Shown here: positions 44,856 through 53,752 of the stretch, one piece after another
How the letters are laid out: every line of letters starts with the position of its first letter
Position numbering within the stretch: the first letter of the stretch is position 1
From: Acidobacteriota bacterium
Lineage (GTDB): Bacteria > Acidobacteriota > Blastocatellia > Pyrinomonadales > Pyrinomonadaceae
NCBI GenBank assembly: GCA_016713675.1
Contig: JADJOS010000001.1
Span: 1,240,001 to 1,304,000, forward strand
Direction of reading: 5' to 3'
Length of the DNA stretch: 64,000 bases
The notes under the pieces: model-generated
Told to the model about the DNA's origin: nothing
Seen by the model: only the letters and a program-made list of their open reading frames with translations
Databases searched by the model: none
Made by a program: the position numbers and the translations under genes

Positions 44856-45367
44856 ACTTCTTCGTCGTTCGTGATAAATGAAAAATAGATCGCCGAGATA
44901 CCAGCTATGATTATAGTAAATGTTCCGACGAAGCGGATGACTTTTGCTACACCTTTTGTCGATTCGAGAAGTCCGGTCGCGGTCAGCAGATAGTTCCAAT
45001 CATGGAAACTGCCTTCGCTGCCTGTAAAACCGCTGGTAAGCACTAACTGCATCACGATAGCGTCTGATGCATATACCCAAACGTTCAATATACTCTGTCC
45101 GACCCAAAGCATCACGATCGCCATCGAATAGAACTGCCGACGCCATGCAAAATACCCGGCAAATACAAGCGGAAAGATCACCTGAAAAAGCGAACCGCCC
45201 GCGATCATCATGAATTCGCCGAACGGCCGAAACAGTAGATGGCCGGTCTCATGTATCGGCAGATCGACATTGTCGAGAAAACTGCCCTGCATCGGATCCC
45301 AGGCTATCCATAAAAAATAGAAGCTCAGCAACACGGCAAATATCAGTTTCGGAGCATTTGGCCGCAT
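44852..45367 (-). CDS. Membrane protein with HETGH zinc-peptidase-like motif
   Basis: A 171-residue protein with four predicted membrane segments (about 9-25, 52-75, 80-100, 148-166). A HExxH-type motif, His39-Glu-Thr-Gly-His43 in LPIHETGHLLFRPFG, lies at the first loop, as in M50-like intramembrane proteases. The protein is short and I do not see the second metal ligand motif (LDG or NPDG), so proteolytic activity is uncertain. Overlaps the SDR gene. Confidence 0.65.
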   Translation of the reverse strand: MRPNAPKLIFAVLLSFYFLWIAWDPMQGSFLDNVDLPIHETGHLLFRPFGEFMMIAGGSLFQVIFPLVFAGYFAWRRQFYSMAIVMLWVGQSILNVWVYASDAIVMQLVLTSGFTGSEGSFHDWNYLLTATGLLESTKGVAKVIRFVGTFTIIIAGISAIYFSFITNDEEV

Positions 45368-45371
45368 AGTC

Positions 45372-45914
45372 TTATCCGAGGCGGATCGAAATATCGTGGT
45401 GTTTGGGCTTTAGAAATTCGTCACGCGTTATCGCATAGAATAGGCAGTCCATACCGTAGTGCTCATCCGACCGTTCGTAGTGCATCCCGCATTTTTCCAT
45501 GATCCGCCATGAACCCACGTTATCAGGATGGCAGACCGCCACAATACGTTCGAGGCCGGCAGTTTCAAATCCGTATTTCAGCCACGCAAATGCGCACTCG
45601 TAACCAAATCCCTGCCGCCAATATTTTTCTGCCAAATTGTACCCGACCTCGATCTCGCCTGATTCTTCGAGCGGCTGCAGGCCGCTGGTCCCGATCTTTT
45701 CACCCGTGGATCTGAGCGTCATCGTGCTGAAGCCGAAGCCGAATCTTTCATGACAATCGAGATAGAACGGCAAACGCTTTGCCAAAGCCTCGGCGTTTTG
45801 CATTTCAGGCCCGCCCATATACCGGTTGACCGCATCAGGCACGCGCAGCTCGATCAGCCACGGCAGATCTTCCGGCTCAAGTTTTTTGATGATGAGGCGT
45901 TCTGTTTCGAACAT
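45372..45914 (-). CDS. GNAT family N-acetyltransferase
   Basis: A 180-residue acetyltransferase of the RimJ/RimL branch. The N-terminus MFETERLIIKKLEPEDLPWLIEL and the acetyl-CoA loop around EVGYNLAEKYWRQGFGYECAFA are typical, followed by RIVAVCHPDNVGSWRIMEKCGM. The substrate is not determined. Follows pdxH by eight bases on the same strand. Confidence 0.9.
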   Translation of the reverse strand: MFETERLIIKKLEPEDLPWLIELRVPDAVNRYMGGPEMQNAEALAKRLPFYLDCHERFGFGFSTMTLRSTGEKIGTSGLQPLEESGEIEVGYNLAEKYWRQGFGYECAFAWLKYGFETAGLERIVAVCHPDNVGSWRIMEKCGMHYERSDEHYGMDCLFYAITRDEFLKPKHHDISIRLG

Positions 45915-45922
45915 AGGTTAAA

Positions 45923-46567
45923 TTATGGAGATAGCCGTGAGATATCCCACGCATCGCCATTTCGCTCGTAACAAATGCGGTCATGAAGACGGCTCGGTCG
46001 ACCTTGCCAGAATTCGATTCGATCGGGAACAAGTCTGAAGCCGCCCCAATGCGGAGGCCTTGGGACATGGCCGATCGCGTATTTTACCAGCAGTTTCGCG
46101 GCCTTTGTCATAATGACCGTTCGGGAGTCGATCTTTTCGCTTTGGTCCGATGCCCAAGCTCCGACGCGGCTTGTCAGCGGCCGGGAATCAAAATATTCGT
46201 CTGAGTCCTCAGGCGAAACCTTGCTCGTTCGGCCGCTGATATTAACCTGTCTCTCGAGTTCGGGCCAAAAGAAATTGATCGCAGCAAAAGGGTTTTCTCC
46301 CAATTGTCTGCCTTTTCGGCTGTTGTAATTTGTAAAGAAGACAAAACCATCGGCATCGAAACCTTTCAGCAGAACAACACGCGACGATGGCCGGTTGTCA
46401 GACCCAACCGTTGAGAGTGTCATCGCTGTCGGTTCGTTGACCTCGGCGGCGAGGGCCTCGTTCATCCACGTTTCGAATTGCGAAAATGGGTCGGCAGCGG
46501 CCTTTTTCCGCGAAAGCTCCTCGCGCGAATATTCCTGACGTATGTCTGCGAGCTTAGTCTTGTCCAT
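45923..46567 (-). CDS. pdxH: Pyridoxamine 5'-phosphate oxidase
   Basis: A 214-residue FMN enzyme oxidising PNP and PMP to pyridoxal 5'-phosphate. ATG 46567 (MDKTKLADIRQEYSREEL) is chosen over upstream candidates because it gives the normal N-terminus and sits directly after the DUF1015 gene. Motifs: RPSSRVVLLKGFDADGFVFFTNYNSRKGRQL (FMN) and the C-terminal FRLVPDRIEFWQGRPSRLHDRI followed by RLSP. Confidence 0.95.
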   Translation of the reverse strand: MDKTKLADIRQEYSREELSRKKAAADPFSQFETWMNEALAAEVNEPTAMTLSTVGSDNRPSSRVVLLKGFDADGFVFFTNYNSRKGRQLGENPFAAINFFWPELERQVNISGRTSKVSPEDSDEYFDSRPLTSRVGAWASDQSEKIDSRTVIMTKAAKLLVKYAIGHVPRPPHWGGFRLVPDRIEFWQGRPSRLHDRICYERNGDAWDISRLSP

Positions 46568-46572
46568 TAAAG

Positions 46573-47799
46573 TCAGATCTGGTGGATCAGCAAGCCGTCT
46601 TTCAGTTTCGGTTCGAACCACGTCGATTTTGGCGGCATGATCTCGTTCATATCCGAAACGGCGAACAGGTCGTCCATCGTGGTCGGGAACATCGAAAACG
46701 CAACGGCATAGTCGCCCGAATCGACCATTTTTTCAAGTTCCGATGTGCCGCGTCCGCCGCCGACAAAGCTGATGCGAGTATCGGTCCGCGGGTCGCCGAT
46801 GCCTAATACAGGCGTCAGCACGAATTGCTGCAGAATGCTCACATCCAAACGCTCGATCGGATCAGGTTCGCGAAAATACTGAACGTTGAACGTCAATTTG
46901 TACCACCGACCGCCGAAATACATACACGTCTCTCCGCGTTCGGCCGGCGCTTTTTCACTTGTTTCGGCGACGATAAAGTTTTCACCAAGTTTCGCAAAGA
47001 ATTCGTCGGCCGATAGGCCGTTAATGTCATGGACGACACGGTTGTACGCCAGAATACGCAGATCTTCTGCCGGAAAGATACCGGCCATCACGAAATTATA
47101 TTCCTCGCTGCCGGTGTGGTTCGGGTTGTTCTTACGAGAGAGTTCACGAGCCAGTTTCGCACTTTCAGCCCGGTGATGTCCGTCGGCGATGTATATCTCA
47201 GGTACCTCGGCAAAAGCCGAGGTCCACTGAGCGGTATCAGTAATTCGCCAGATCGTCTGCTGTACACCGGCGGAACAAACGAAATCGTAAAGCGGCTCCT
47301 GTTTAATGGCTTCAGCGATCAAACCACGGATCTTGTCTGTATTGCGAAACGCCAGAAAGATCAATCCGGTCTGAGCTCCGACGGCGAGGATGTGTGATGT
47401 GCGGTCCTCGACCTTGTCGGGCCGCGTCTTCTCGTGCTTTTTGATCGTGCCGCTTTCGTATTCATCGACCGAACAGCACGCGACAATACCCGTCTGAAAC
47501 TGCCCGTTCGAACCAAGGCGATAGATATAGATCGCATCTTCATTATCGGCGACCAGGATGCCGTCGCGAATGAACCCGTCGAGATTTTGCCGGGCACGCT
47601 CGTTCGCGGTTTCATGCGAAATAGCCTCACCCTCCGGGAATTCGCCCTCGGCACGCGTTACACGAAGAAAACTGAGCGGGTTTTCAGCGACAAGTTCTCG
47701 CACCTCCGAGTCGTAAATGACGTCATACGGTACACAAGCAACCTTGCTGGATTTGTCGGCTTGCGGCCGCAGAGCCTTAAATGGTTTTATTACGGACAC
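46573..47799 (-). CDS. DUF1015 family protein
   Basis: A 408-residue cytoplasmic protein. The start is the GTG at 47799, because AAGGAG lies seven bases upstream (47806-47811) and the product then begins VSVIKPFKALRP, the family N-terminus; the longer frame upstream is rejected. Motifs include YDVI, HETANERARQNL, KHEKTRPDKVEDR and YIADGHHRAESAKL. Family function is not established; a kinase-like link to serine has been suggested for some members. Ends six bases before pdxH. Confidence 0.85.
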   Translation of the reverse strand: MSVIKPFKALRPQADKSSKVACVPYDVIYDSEVRELVAENPLSFLRVTRAEGEFPEGEAISHETANERARQNLDGFIRDGILVADNEDAIYIYRLGSNGQFQTGIVACCSVDEYESGTIKKHEKTRPDKVEDRTSHILAVGAQTGLIFLAFRNTDKIRGLIAEAIKQEPLYDFVCSAGVQQTIWRITDTAQWTSAFAEVPEIYIADGHHRAESAKLARELSRKNNPNHTGSEEYNFVMAGIFPAEDLRILAYNRVVHDINGLSADEFFAKLGENFIVAETSEKAPAERGETCMYFGGRWYKLTFNVQYFREPDPIERLDVSILQQFVLTPVLGIGDPRTDTRISFVGGGRGTSELEKMVDSGDYAVAFSMFPTTMDDLFAVSDMNEIMPPKSTWFEPKLKDGLLIHQI

Positions 47800-47816
47800 T
47801 AAATTCTCCTTGAATA

Positions 47817-48326
47817 TCAGAAACTGGGCGTCGGTTGCGGCACCGGCGGCGATTGGCCCGGCACGTGTGTACTTCCATTGATCAACTCTTCGAACTTTCG
47901 GTTTTGGTCCTCGACCTCTTGCTGGATCTGATTCGCTGCTCCGGCATTGTCGATCTTCCAGGCACCTTCCTCGAAAACAAACGGCACTTTCTGCCACGAT
48001 CCGCCAGCCGTTTTAACTTCGATCGTTGCCCTTTCGCCGTTTATTTTTTCGTCCCGAAAAACGACCTCACGATCTTTTTCATTGAAGAGTGTCTGGCGTT
48101 TCACGATATCATCGACCGTCGAACCGTTCGCCTTTGCCTCACGCTCGTGCATCTTGATCGTTTCGCCTGAAAGAAGCAGCTTCATTGTCGTCGTATCCTT
48201 GGCCTTGATGGCCTTGATATACGTCATGAAAGTTTCCTTGGGGGTCGCGGGCTTTTTGTCACTACCGCAACCCGAAAGCGACACTGCTATTAACAAAAGG
48301 AACAGAATTCTTGACCAATTACGCAT
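47817..48326 (-). CDS. DUF4878-like lipoprotein
   Basis: A 169-residue lipoprotein with lipobox LSGC (Cys20). The body, KETFMTYIKAIKAKDTTTMKLLL followed by a predicted NTF2-like strand set, resembles the DUF4878 group of small cell-surface proteins with a cystatin/NTF2-like fold. The Pro-rich tail ends PGQSPPVPQPTPSF. Function unknown. It is the first gene of the minus-strand run that ends at 45372. Confidence 0.75.
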   Translation of the reverse strand: MRNWSRILFLLLIAVSLSGCGSDKKPATPKETFMTYIKAIKAKDTTTMKLLLSGETIKMHEREAKANGSTVDDIVKRQTLFNEKDREVVFRDEKINGERATIEVKTAGGSWQKVPFVFEEGAWKIDNAGAANQIQQEVEDQNRKFEELINGSTHVPGQSPPVPQPTPSF

Positions 48327-48397
48327 TTTACAGATACCTTTAACCCAGCACTCAAAACCTTAAGTATAGCGTAAAAACAGGGAGCAAAAAACGCCAA

Positions 48398-48685
48398 ATG
48401 CAAACGAATCGGATTATTTTGACTGACAGTGAGTTGGAGTCAGCTTTAAGCGGAATGGACGGCTGGACGGTGGACGGAAAGTGCCTGAAGCGGCGATGGC
48501 CGTTCGATGATTTTGCCAAGGCTCTCGATTTCGTCAACCGCGTCGGAGCGGTTGCCGAAGAGGCTGATCATCATCCGGACATCACTTTTGGCTGGGGTTA
48601 TGCTGAGATCCTGCTTACGACACACGATCGCGGCGGTATCACGGATGTCGATATTGCTCTCGCAGCGAAGATCGACCTTATCTGA
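48398..48685 (+). CDS. phhB: Pterin-4a-carbinolamine dehydratase
   Basis: A 95-residue PCD/DCoH protein recycling the 4a-hydroxytetrahydropterin made by aromatic amino acid hydroxylases. The active-site histidine pair and proline are in EEADHHPDITFGW. Normal length and W-rich core. No hydroxylase gene is adjacent, so the partner is elsewhere. Confidence 0.92.
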   Translation: MQTNRIILTDSELESALSGMDGWTVDGKCLKRRWPFDDFAKALDFVNRVGAVAEEADHHPDITFGWGYAEILLTTHDRGGITDVDIALAAKIDLI

Positions 48686-48873
48686 AGGCGCCGTCGATCG
48701 TGCAGCGGAAAGGCGCGTTTTTGGAGAAGGGTTGAGGTGTATTCTTCATCCGAAAACCAGATCGTGGTAGGTGTGACAACTTAGACGATCCGCAGTCTGG
48801 AGATGATCGTTGTTGCGCAATACAAAAAACGTGTTTTAGAGTGTCGAAAAGGGACTTTTGATAGATTTGGTTT

Positions 48874-48897
48874 AAATTGTGGTACGTACCACAATTT
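48874..48897. promoter_or_regulatory. Perfect 24-base palindrome
   Basis: Half-site AAATTGTGGTAC is followed with no spacer by its exact reverse complement GTACCACAATTT. It sits 190 bases after phhB and about 800 before the VCBS/Rhs genes. A centre without spacer is usual for a dimeric repressor operator or a recombinase site. No regulator gene is next to it. The symmetry is seen; the function is inferred. Confidence 0.6.
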
Positions 48898-49082
48898 GGA
48901 TCAAAAACGCCTGTTTTATTGGGTTGTAGAGCTTGAAAAAACGCAGTTTGCAGCTTCGGGGCGATCTGCGAAGTACACGAAAGGGCGTCAATTCGGGCGT
49001 CGAAACAGGTGTCGACGACGGAGGTTTTTCAGGCCCATTTCGACACCTCAAATTTCGCGATTCGTGAAAAGCCGTTATCGAG

Positions 49083-49264
49083 GCCGAAAAATGCGTTTGC
49101 GAAGATCTCGACGAACTCGAACATTTCGAACAAGGATATTACCGCGATCACGTCGTCGCCGAGGCATTGAATTTACGGGCCGCCGCGACAAAACGCCTAC
49201 GATCCCGACGAATACGATCAATTTGAACAGAGATATCCGGAAGATCACGCTTTTTCACATAATC
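49083..49264 (+). pseudogene. Possible decayed coding remnant
   Basis: One frame reads AEKCVCEDLDELEHFEQGYY followed by RDHVVAEALNLRAAATK with codon use like neighbouring genes, then another frame continues NAYDPDEYDQFEQRYPEDHA. No start or family recognised. Only the charged, protein-like composition and the frame change support this. Confidence 0.25.
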
Positions 49265-49706
49265 TAGGTGTGTATTTGCAACGAGACCCCCGTCTTCTAA
49301 CCATATAAAAATACAAGAACCAAACTATCGGTTTTTAGGTAGACCCAACATCCCGAAAAAATTCAGCTCACCGGACTCGTATACCCGTATCAAGAAATCT
49401 GGTACGGTCCCGCTTGTATTGCGTTTCAAACGTCACTCCATTTTTTTTTGCTATTTGCTCAATGTTAAAAAAACTGTTGACCTGCAAAAGCTTTACATGG
49501 TAACGTCTTTTCCATTAATACTTGACAGTCACAGGCCACCTCCACAGCGACGATGTCGTTGAAATACTCACTAGGTCTGCGTCTGCAAATGAAGAAGGCG
49601 AGGGCCGGACTTCCCGAATCGAAATTTCCTCACGCGAAATTCCACTTTCGACAGCCTCGGCGAAACGCATAACCAAAACAACTAAACCAAACTGAGGAGC
49701 ACCCCC

Positions 49707-50825
49707 ATGTCTCTGAACACCACCGCAAGCCCCGGACGGCGTAAAAAGCTGTTGATCGGGTTGTCTGCGTTTGCCGTAATCACGATGATCGTGCTCGGCG
49801 TTTTTGCTAGGAACGGCTGGCTGCCGCGTACCGATGCGATGACCGGAAAAAGGACCGGTTGGTTCGGGTCCGAACCACCTGCGGTAGCGGGTGGTTCAAC
49901 ACAACCTGAAAGTGCGTCAATTCCACCATCCGCGACTCCGCAATTGAGCAAGGAATATATCTACGCAGGCTCACGGCTGCTCGCTGTCGAGGATGCAAAT
50001 GCGAATGCGGCTCCGCCCGCTGATCTCGCCGTTTGGCGGCCGTCGAGCGGTGTTTGGTGGGTGATGGGACCGGGCGGAAGCGTTCAGGCTTCGTACGGTT
50101 GGGGAACTGGCGGAGACAAACCGGTTCAGGGCGATTATGACGGAGACAGTAAGACCGACTTTGCAGTCTATCGCCCGTCGACCGGGACCTGGTGGGTTAC
50201 GAAATCGTCCGACAACACATATTATTCGGTCACTCTGGGCAATTCGACAGATGAACCGGTCGCGGCCGATTTCGACGGCGACGGCAAGACGGATATCGCT
50301 GTTTGGCGGTCTTCGGACGGAACTTGGTATATCGTTCAAAGCTCGACATCGACTACGATCTATCCGGTATACGGATCCCAAGGCGACACACCGGCACCTG
50401 CCGATTTTGACGGTGACGGCAAGGCCGACCTCGCCGTCTGGCGCGACTCAAACCATACATTCTACTCGGTAAACAGCTCAAACAGCTCGTACCTGCAAAT
50501 ATCCTACGGAGCGACCGGCGATAAACCCGTCATTGCCGATTACGACGGCGACGGCAAAGCCGACCATGCCGTTTGGCGTTCGTCGAACGGCAACTGGTAC
50601 ATCCGCAAGAGCAGCAACGCTTCGTCACTGCAAATGCAATACGGCGTCAGCGGTGACGTCCCCGTCCAAAACGATTACGACGGCGACGGCAAATGCGACA
50701 TGGCCATCTGGCGCCCCGCCACATCCGCCGTCTGGTACATCTACCAAAGCTCAAATGCCCAAACCCGCACCGAATACTGGGGCACCACCGACGACATCCC
50801 GGTCCCGGTCTTCTACAGGCGGTAG
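49707..50825 (+). CDS. VCBS/FG-GAP-repeat exported protein
   Basis: A 372-residue protein with an N-terminal membrane/signal segment (KKLLIGLSAFAVITMIVLGV, about 14-33), a Pro/Ser-rich linker, then about five repeats of roughly 45 residues from residue 100 on. Each repeat holds a calcium-binding loop of the form DxDGDxxxD (DYDGDSKTD, DFDGDGKTD, DFDGDGKAD, DYDGDGKAD, DYDGDGKCD) followed by a VWR(P/S)S..G.W(Y/W) strand. Such repeats fold into propeller-like beta structures and act in surface adhesion. It precedes the Rhs gene by 56 bases in the same direction, so the two may be co-expressed. A 26-base hairpin repeat lies inside its linker. Confidence 0.82.
   Translation: MSLNTTASPGRRKKLLIGLSAFAVITMIVLGVFARNGWLPRTDAMTGKRTGWFGSEPPAVAGGSTQPESASIPPSATPQLSKEYIYAGSRLLAVEDANANAAPPADLAVWRPSSGVWWVMGPGGSVQASYGWGTGGDKPVQGDYDGDSKTDFAVYRPSTGTWWVTKSSDNTYYSVTLGNSTDEPVAADFDGDGKTDIAVWRSSDGTWYIVQSSTSTTIYPVYGSQGDTPAPADFDGDGKADLAVWRDSNHTFYSVNSSNSSYLQISYGATGDKPVIADYDGDGKADHAVWRSSNGNWYIRKSSNASSLQMQYGVSGDVPVQNDYDGDGKCDMAIWRPATSAVWYIYQSSNAQTRTEYWGTTDDIPVPVFYRR
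49872..49897 (+). repeat. REP-like hairpin inside the VCBS gene
   Basis: Arms GAACCACCTGC (49872-49882) and GCGGGTGGTTC (49887-49897) pair over 11 bases with one G-T, around a GGTA loop. Encodes SEPPAVAGGS in the linker, in frame. On the opposite strand it also translates (EPPATAGGS). The form is that of small palindromic repeats that are usually intergenic; here one has inserted into, or arisen in, a linker. Confidence 0.55.
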
Positions 50826-50881
50826 TGCCGAGATCGATCCAGCTGAGATATGTCTGAAAAATAGAAGATCTTTAAGCGAGA

Positions 50882-53752
50882 GTGAATATGCAACAGGGAA
50901 ATAAAATGATCGGATTCTTAGGACGTGCAATCTCAAAGATCGTGCCCATCGCTGGAATAATGATCTTAGTCTTCTTTTGCGTGGAAAGCGGTACCGCACA
51001 AATTGGTAACGGATCATCAACGCCACAAAGCAAAGACACGGGTAATAATCGAGACCAAAGTTTGAAGAGTCTTGCCCGTGTCAATCCGTCCACGTTGGCG
51101 ATGGAATTTGATCTATCGTTGATGAACTACACCGGCCGAAATGGCAATTCTTTGCCGGTCGGTCTTAGATATTCATCAAAACTTTGGCGAATGGAGTCGG
51201 GTTTGCAATGGTGGTACTGGGAAAACACCCAACCAAAATATGTAACCGATATTTACGCCCGCTTTGCAGAGCGAAGTGCCTCGGGCTGGACAAGCAGTCT
51301 CGTGCCACCAAGGATAGAGGACGATCCGGTCCAGCTTTATACTCAGGAGGGGCTGCCATGGTCGCCCAACATTATTGATGTAGCCGGATTGGATACCAGT
51401 TGGCAGAATACACTTCATGGCTTTTCTGCGAATCTTCTGGAACCATGTGGAACATATTGCAATCATTGGGTGTACAACTGCCCGGGCGGCGGATATTTCT
51501 GTACTTTGGCCGAAGCTACGATCTCTTGTTCTAATTACGTCACAAATTACTGTAACGATGGGCCAGTTTTCCCTGACCCTCCACCCATCGTTAATCTCTT
51601 TTACATTAAGCGGTTGCAGGTAGCAATGCCTGACGGTTCGATGCGCGAATTTCGGGCGAGTGATACTCAGCAAAGTTGTGGAACAAATCAAGCGGTGTGT
51701 GAACCTGACCTGGACGGGGTTTACTTAGCCGTCGACGGATCAGGCTTGAAATTGGACAGAGGCGGAAGCGGCAGCACACTTTACATGCCCAACGGCAGTC
51801 GATACGTGTTTCCGGTCGGCAATGGCGGTGAAGGGACGTTTGCAACCGAATTTCTTGACCCGGATGGGAATAGGATGTCCTTCGAACGAATCGTTGCGGA
51901 CGGCATGCCTACCACAAAATGGACAGACTCGTTGGGGCGACAAATCGTCGATGCAATACCCCATAATTGGTTATCTCAGACACAAACCGCGGAGACAAGG
52001 ATAGTTGAAATGCCCGGACTAGGTGATGGTAAACAGACCTACAAACTGAAATGGGACAATCTAAAACCGATCGGATGCGAAGATCTCGAAAACCAACCGG
52101 AATGCACAAACGACTCAAGGCAAGTTGGCGCCTTGGAGGACCTAAACGAGAAGCTATATTACGAAACCCCCTATTTTTGTCGAGGGAGCGTCTCGGATAC
52201 GGATCCCGAATATCCGAATGATGTTTTATTTCCTGAACCAGAAAGCGGAATTCGACTTTGCAACAGTTTTGGCGTTCTTCGGGATCTGCAGGGACAGCCG
52301 ATTTTAGATGAAAACAATCTGGCTCAACCTGTGTCATCGCGTTTCAACCCAGTTGTTTTATCAGAGGTTGAGCTGCCGAACGGCAAGAAATATGTTTTCA
52401 AATATAACCGTTACGGCGAAGTTACAAAGATAGTCTATCCGGCGGGCAGTTATGAGACCTTTGAGTATCATAAAATTACTCCTCTAAATGGCGGAAATTC
52501 CGCTGCGTATGACCAAACCAATCGCGGAGTTAAAGAACGACGACTGTTTGACGCGGACAATGCTTTGCAACAGAGATGGCAATATTTTGCCGTTCTCGGA
52601 AAGATCACAACGATTGCTCCGAAAGGCGATGATGCTCTCGGCGACGGAATAAGAACTGAGAGAGCCGTATATTCCCAATGGTCGGATGGTGGCAATTTTG
52701 GTTTTAGCAGCCCGACGGTTGGAATGCCCTTGGATGAAAAGACGTTTGATGAAAACAACAACCTAATCTCACGTACGCTAAACGAATTTATTACGAAAGA
52801 TCACAGCATTGCGAGTCGGGACCCACGAGTTAAGCGGACGGTCTCGATTGCAATTGAAAACGGGCAAGCGTTAGCGACGCTGAGTGAGAAGGAATACGAT
52901 GAGACCGGGAGCTCGGACGCAGAGCATTTCTCGCATTTGAATGCAAAAAGGTCGAAGTCTCATCATTTTCGGCACATTCCGTTAAGCCTTGCCCATACGG
53001 GAACACTTCAGCAGATCGCGTCATATTTCAATAGCTCGACCGTGGCAACCCTCAGCGAGACCGATTATCTATATGACGCCGATTACAAGGCACGGGGAAT
53101 ACCCAGTTTGCCTATCGAGAGCCGTTCACTAAATCCGGCCGACAACTCGCTTCTGGCAAAAACACAGACGAAGTATGACAACCTAGTACCAAGTATCGTG
53201 ACGGGCTATCCCCAAGGTTATACAACGGAAAACTACGGATTATCCAATTTCGACTGCGGGCTGATTGCCGCGAATAAATGCTGGATCGATCCAAATACTC
53301 CTTACCGCGGTCGGCCGACGACATCGAGAGTGTGGGACAGCGACAACAACACCTGGATCGAAACTCACACCCGTTATGACATATTTGGAAATGCGGTCGC
53401 GGCACGGGACGCGGCTGGGAACGAGACCTTAACACTTTTCGAAGATACCACGTCCAAACCGTATCGATACGCGTATCCAACCCGTGTCGATATTTCAGCG
53501 CCGGACCCGACAAATACGCACGGAACAGACCAAGGTTCGTTTTCCACGTCAACCTATGATCTCATGACTGGATTGCCGCTAACTGCGACCGATGAGTTTG
53601 GACAGACAACAGCGACCGAGTATACCGATCCGTTACTTAGGCCCACGCGTGCTTATGCCGTCAACTTTACCGCTCCCGAATCGCAGACAATTTATGATGA
53701 CGACGCTCGGACGGTAAAAGTGCAAGCAGATCGACTCGACGAACTGGTATGA
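50882..53752 (+). CDS. Rhs/YD-repeat protein, N-terminal part (frame interrupted)
   Basis: First 956 residues of a very large exported protein. A Sec signal peptide is visible (KIVPIAGIMILVFFCVESGTAQ). The rest is a beta-rich barrel-forming region with N-terminal Rhs/SpvB-like and YD-repeat segments (for example NRYGEVTKIVYPAGSYETFEYHK and TRYDIFGNAVAARDAAGNET). The start is one of GTG 50882, ATG 50888 or ATG 50906. The frame ends VKVQADRLDELV; the protein-like continuation (KQIDSTNWYDATTYMDTLGR) is in the +1 frame from about 53724, so one extra base or two missing bases lie at about 53723. The two parts form a single protein of about 2,020 residues. Confidence 0.88.
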   Translation: MNMQQGNKMIGFLGRAISKIVPIAGIMILVFFCVESGTAQIGNGSSTPQSKDTGNNRDQSLKSLARVNPSTLAMEFDLSLMNYTGRNGNSLPVGLRYSSKLWRMESGLQWWYWENTQPKYVTDIYARFAERSASGWTSSLVPPRIEDDPVQLYTQEGLPWSPNIIDVAGLDTSWQNTLHGFSANLLEPCGTYCNHWVYNCPGGGYFCTLAEATISCSNYVTNYCNDGPVFPDPPPIVNLFYIKRLQVAMPDGSMREFRASDTQQSCGTNQAVCEPDLDGVYLAVDGSGLKLDRGGSGSTLYMPNGSRYVFPVGNGGEGTFATEFLDPDGNRMSFERIVADGMPTTKWTDSLGRQIVDAIPHNWLSQTQTAETRIVEMPGLGDGKQTYKLKWDNLKPIGCEDLENQPECTNDSRQVGALEDLNEKLYYETPYFCRGSVSDTDPEYPNDVLFPEPESGIRLCNSFGVLRDLQGQPILDENNLAQPVSSRFNPVVLSEVELPNGKKYVFKYNRYGEVTKIVYPAGSYETFEYHKITPLNGGNSAAYDQTNRGVKERRLFDADNALQQRWQYFAVLGKITTIAPKGDDALGDGIRTERAVYSQWSDGGNFGFSSPTVGMPLDEKTFDENNNLISRTLNEFITKDHSIASRDPRVKRTVSIAIENGQALATLSEKEYDETGSSDAEHFSHLNAKRSKSHHFRHIPLSLAHTGTLQQIASYFNSSTVATLSETDYLYDADYKARGIPSLPIESRSLNPADNSLLAKTQTKYDNLVPSIVTGYPQGYTTENYGLSNFDCGLIAANKCWIDPNTPYRGRPTTSRVWDSDNNTWIETHTRYDIFGNAVAARDAAGNETLTLFEDTTSKPYRYAYPTRVDISAPDPTNTHGTDQGSFSTSTYDLMTGLPLTATDEFGQTTATEYTDPLLRPTRAYAVNFTAPESQTIYDDDARTVKVQADRLDELV

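Larger units (their letters stand above)
48686..49706. other. 1-kb gap without a clear gene
   Basis: No intact gene is seen. It holds a perfect 24-base palindrome (48874-48897), a possible decayed coding remnant around 49083-49264, and two TTGACA/TTGACC-like boxes (49522, 49484) with poor -10 boxes before the VCBS gene. A forward frame at 48803-49267 is Arg-rich and looks like a shadow. The A+T content rises after about 49270, with homopolymer A and T runs. Confidence 0.5.

Noticed and set aside
47800..47997. Longer N-terminus of the DUF1015 gene
   Set aside because: It overlaps the lipoprotein gene; GTG 47799 has a good ribosome binding site and the family N-terminus.
48803..49267. Forward 154-codon frame in the 1-kb gap
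   Set aside because: Very Arg-rich, no ribosome binding site, no family features; reads like a shadow of another frame.
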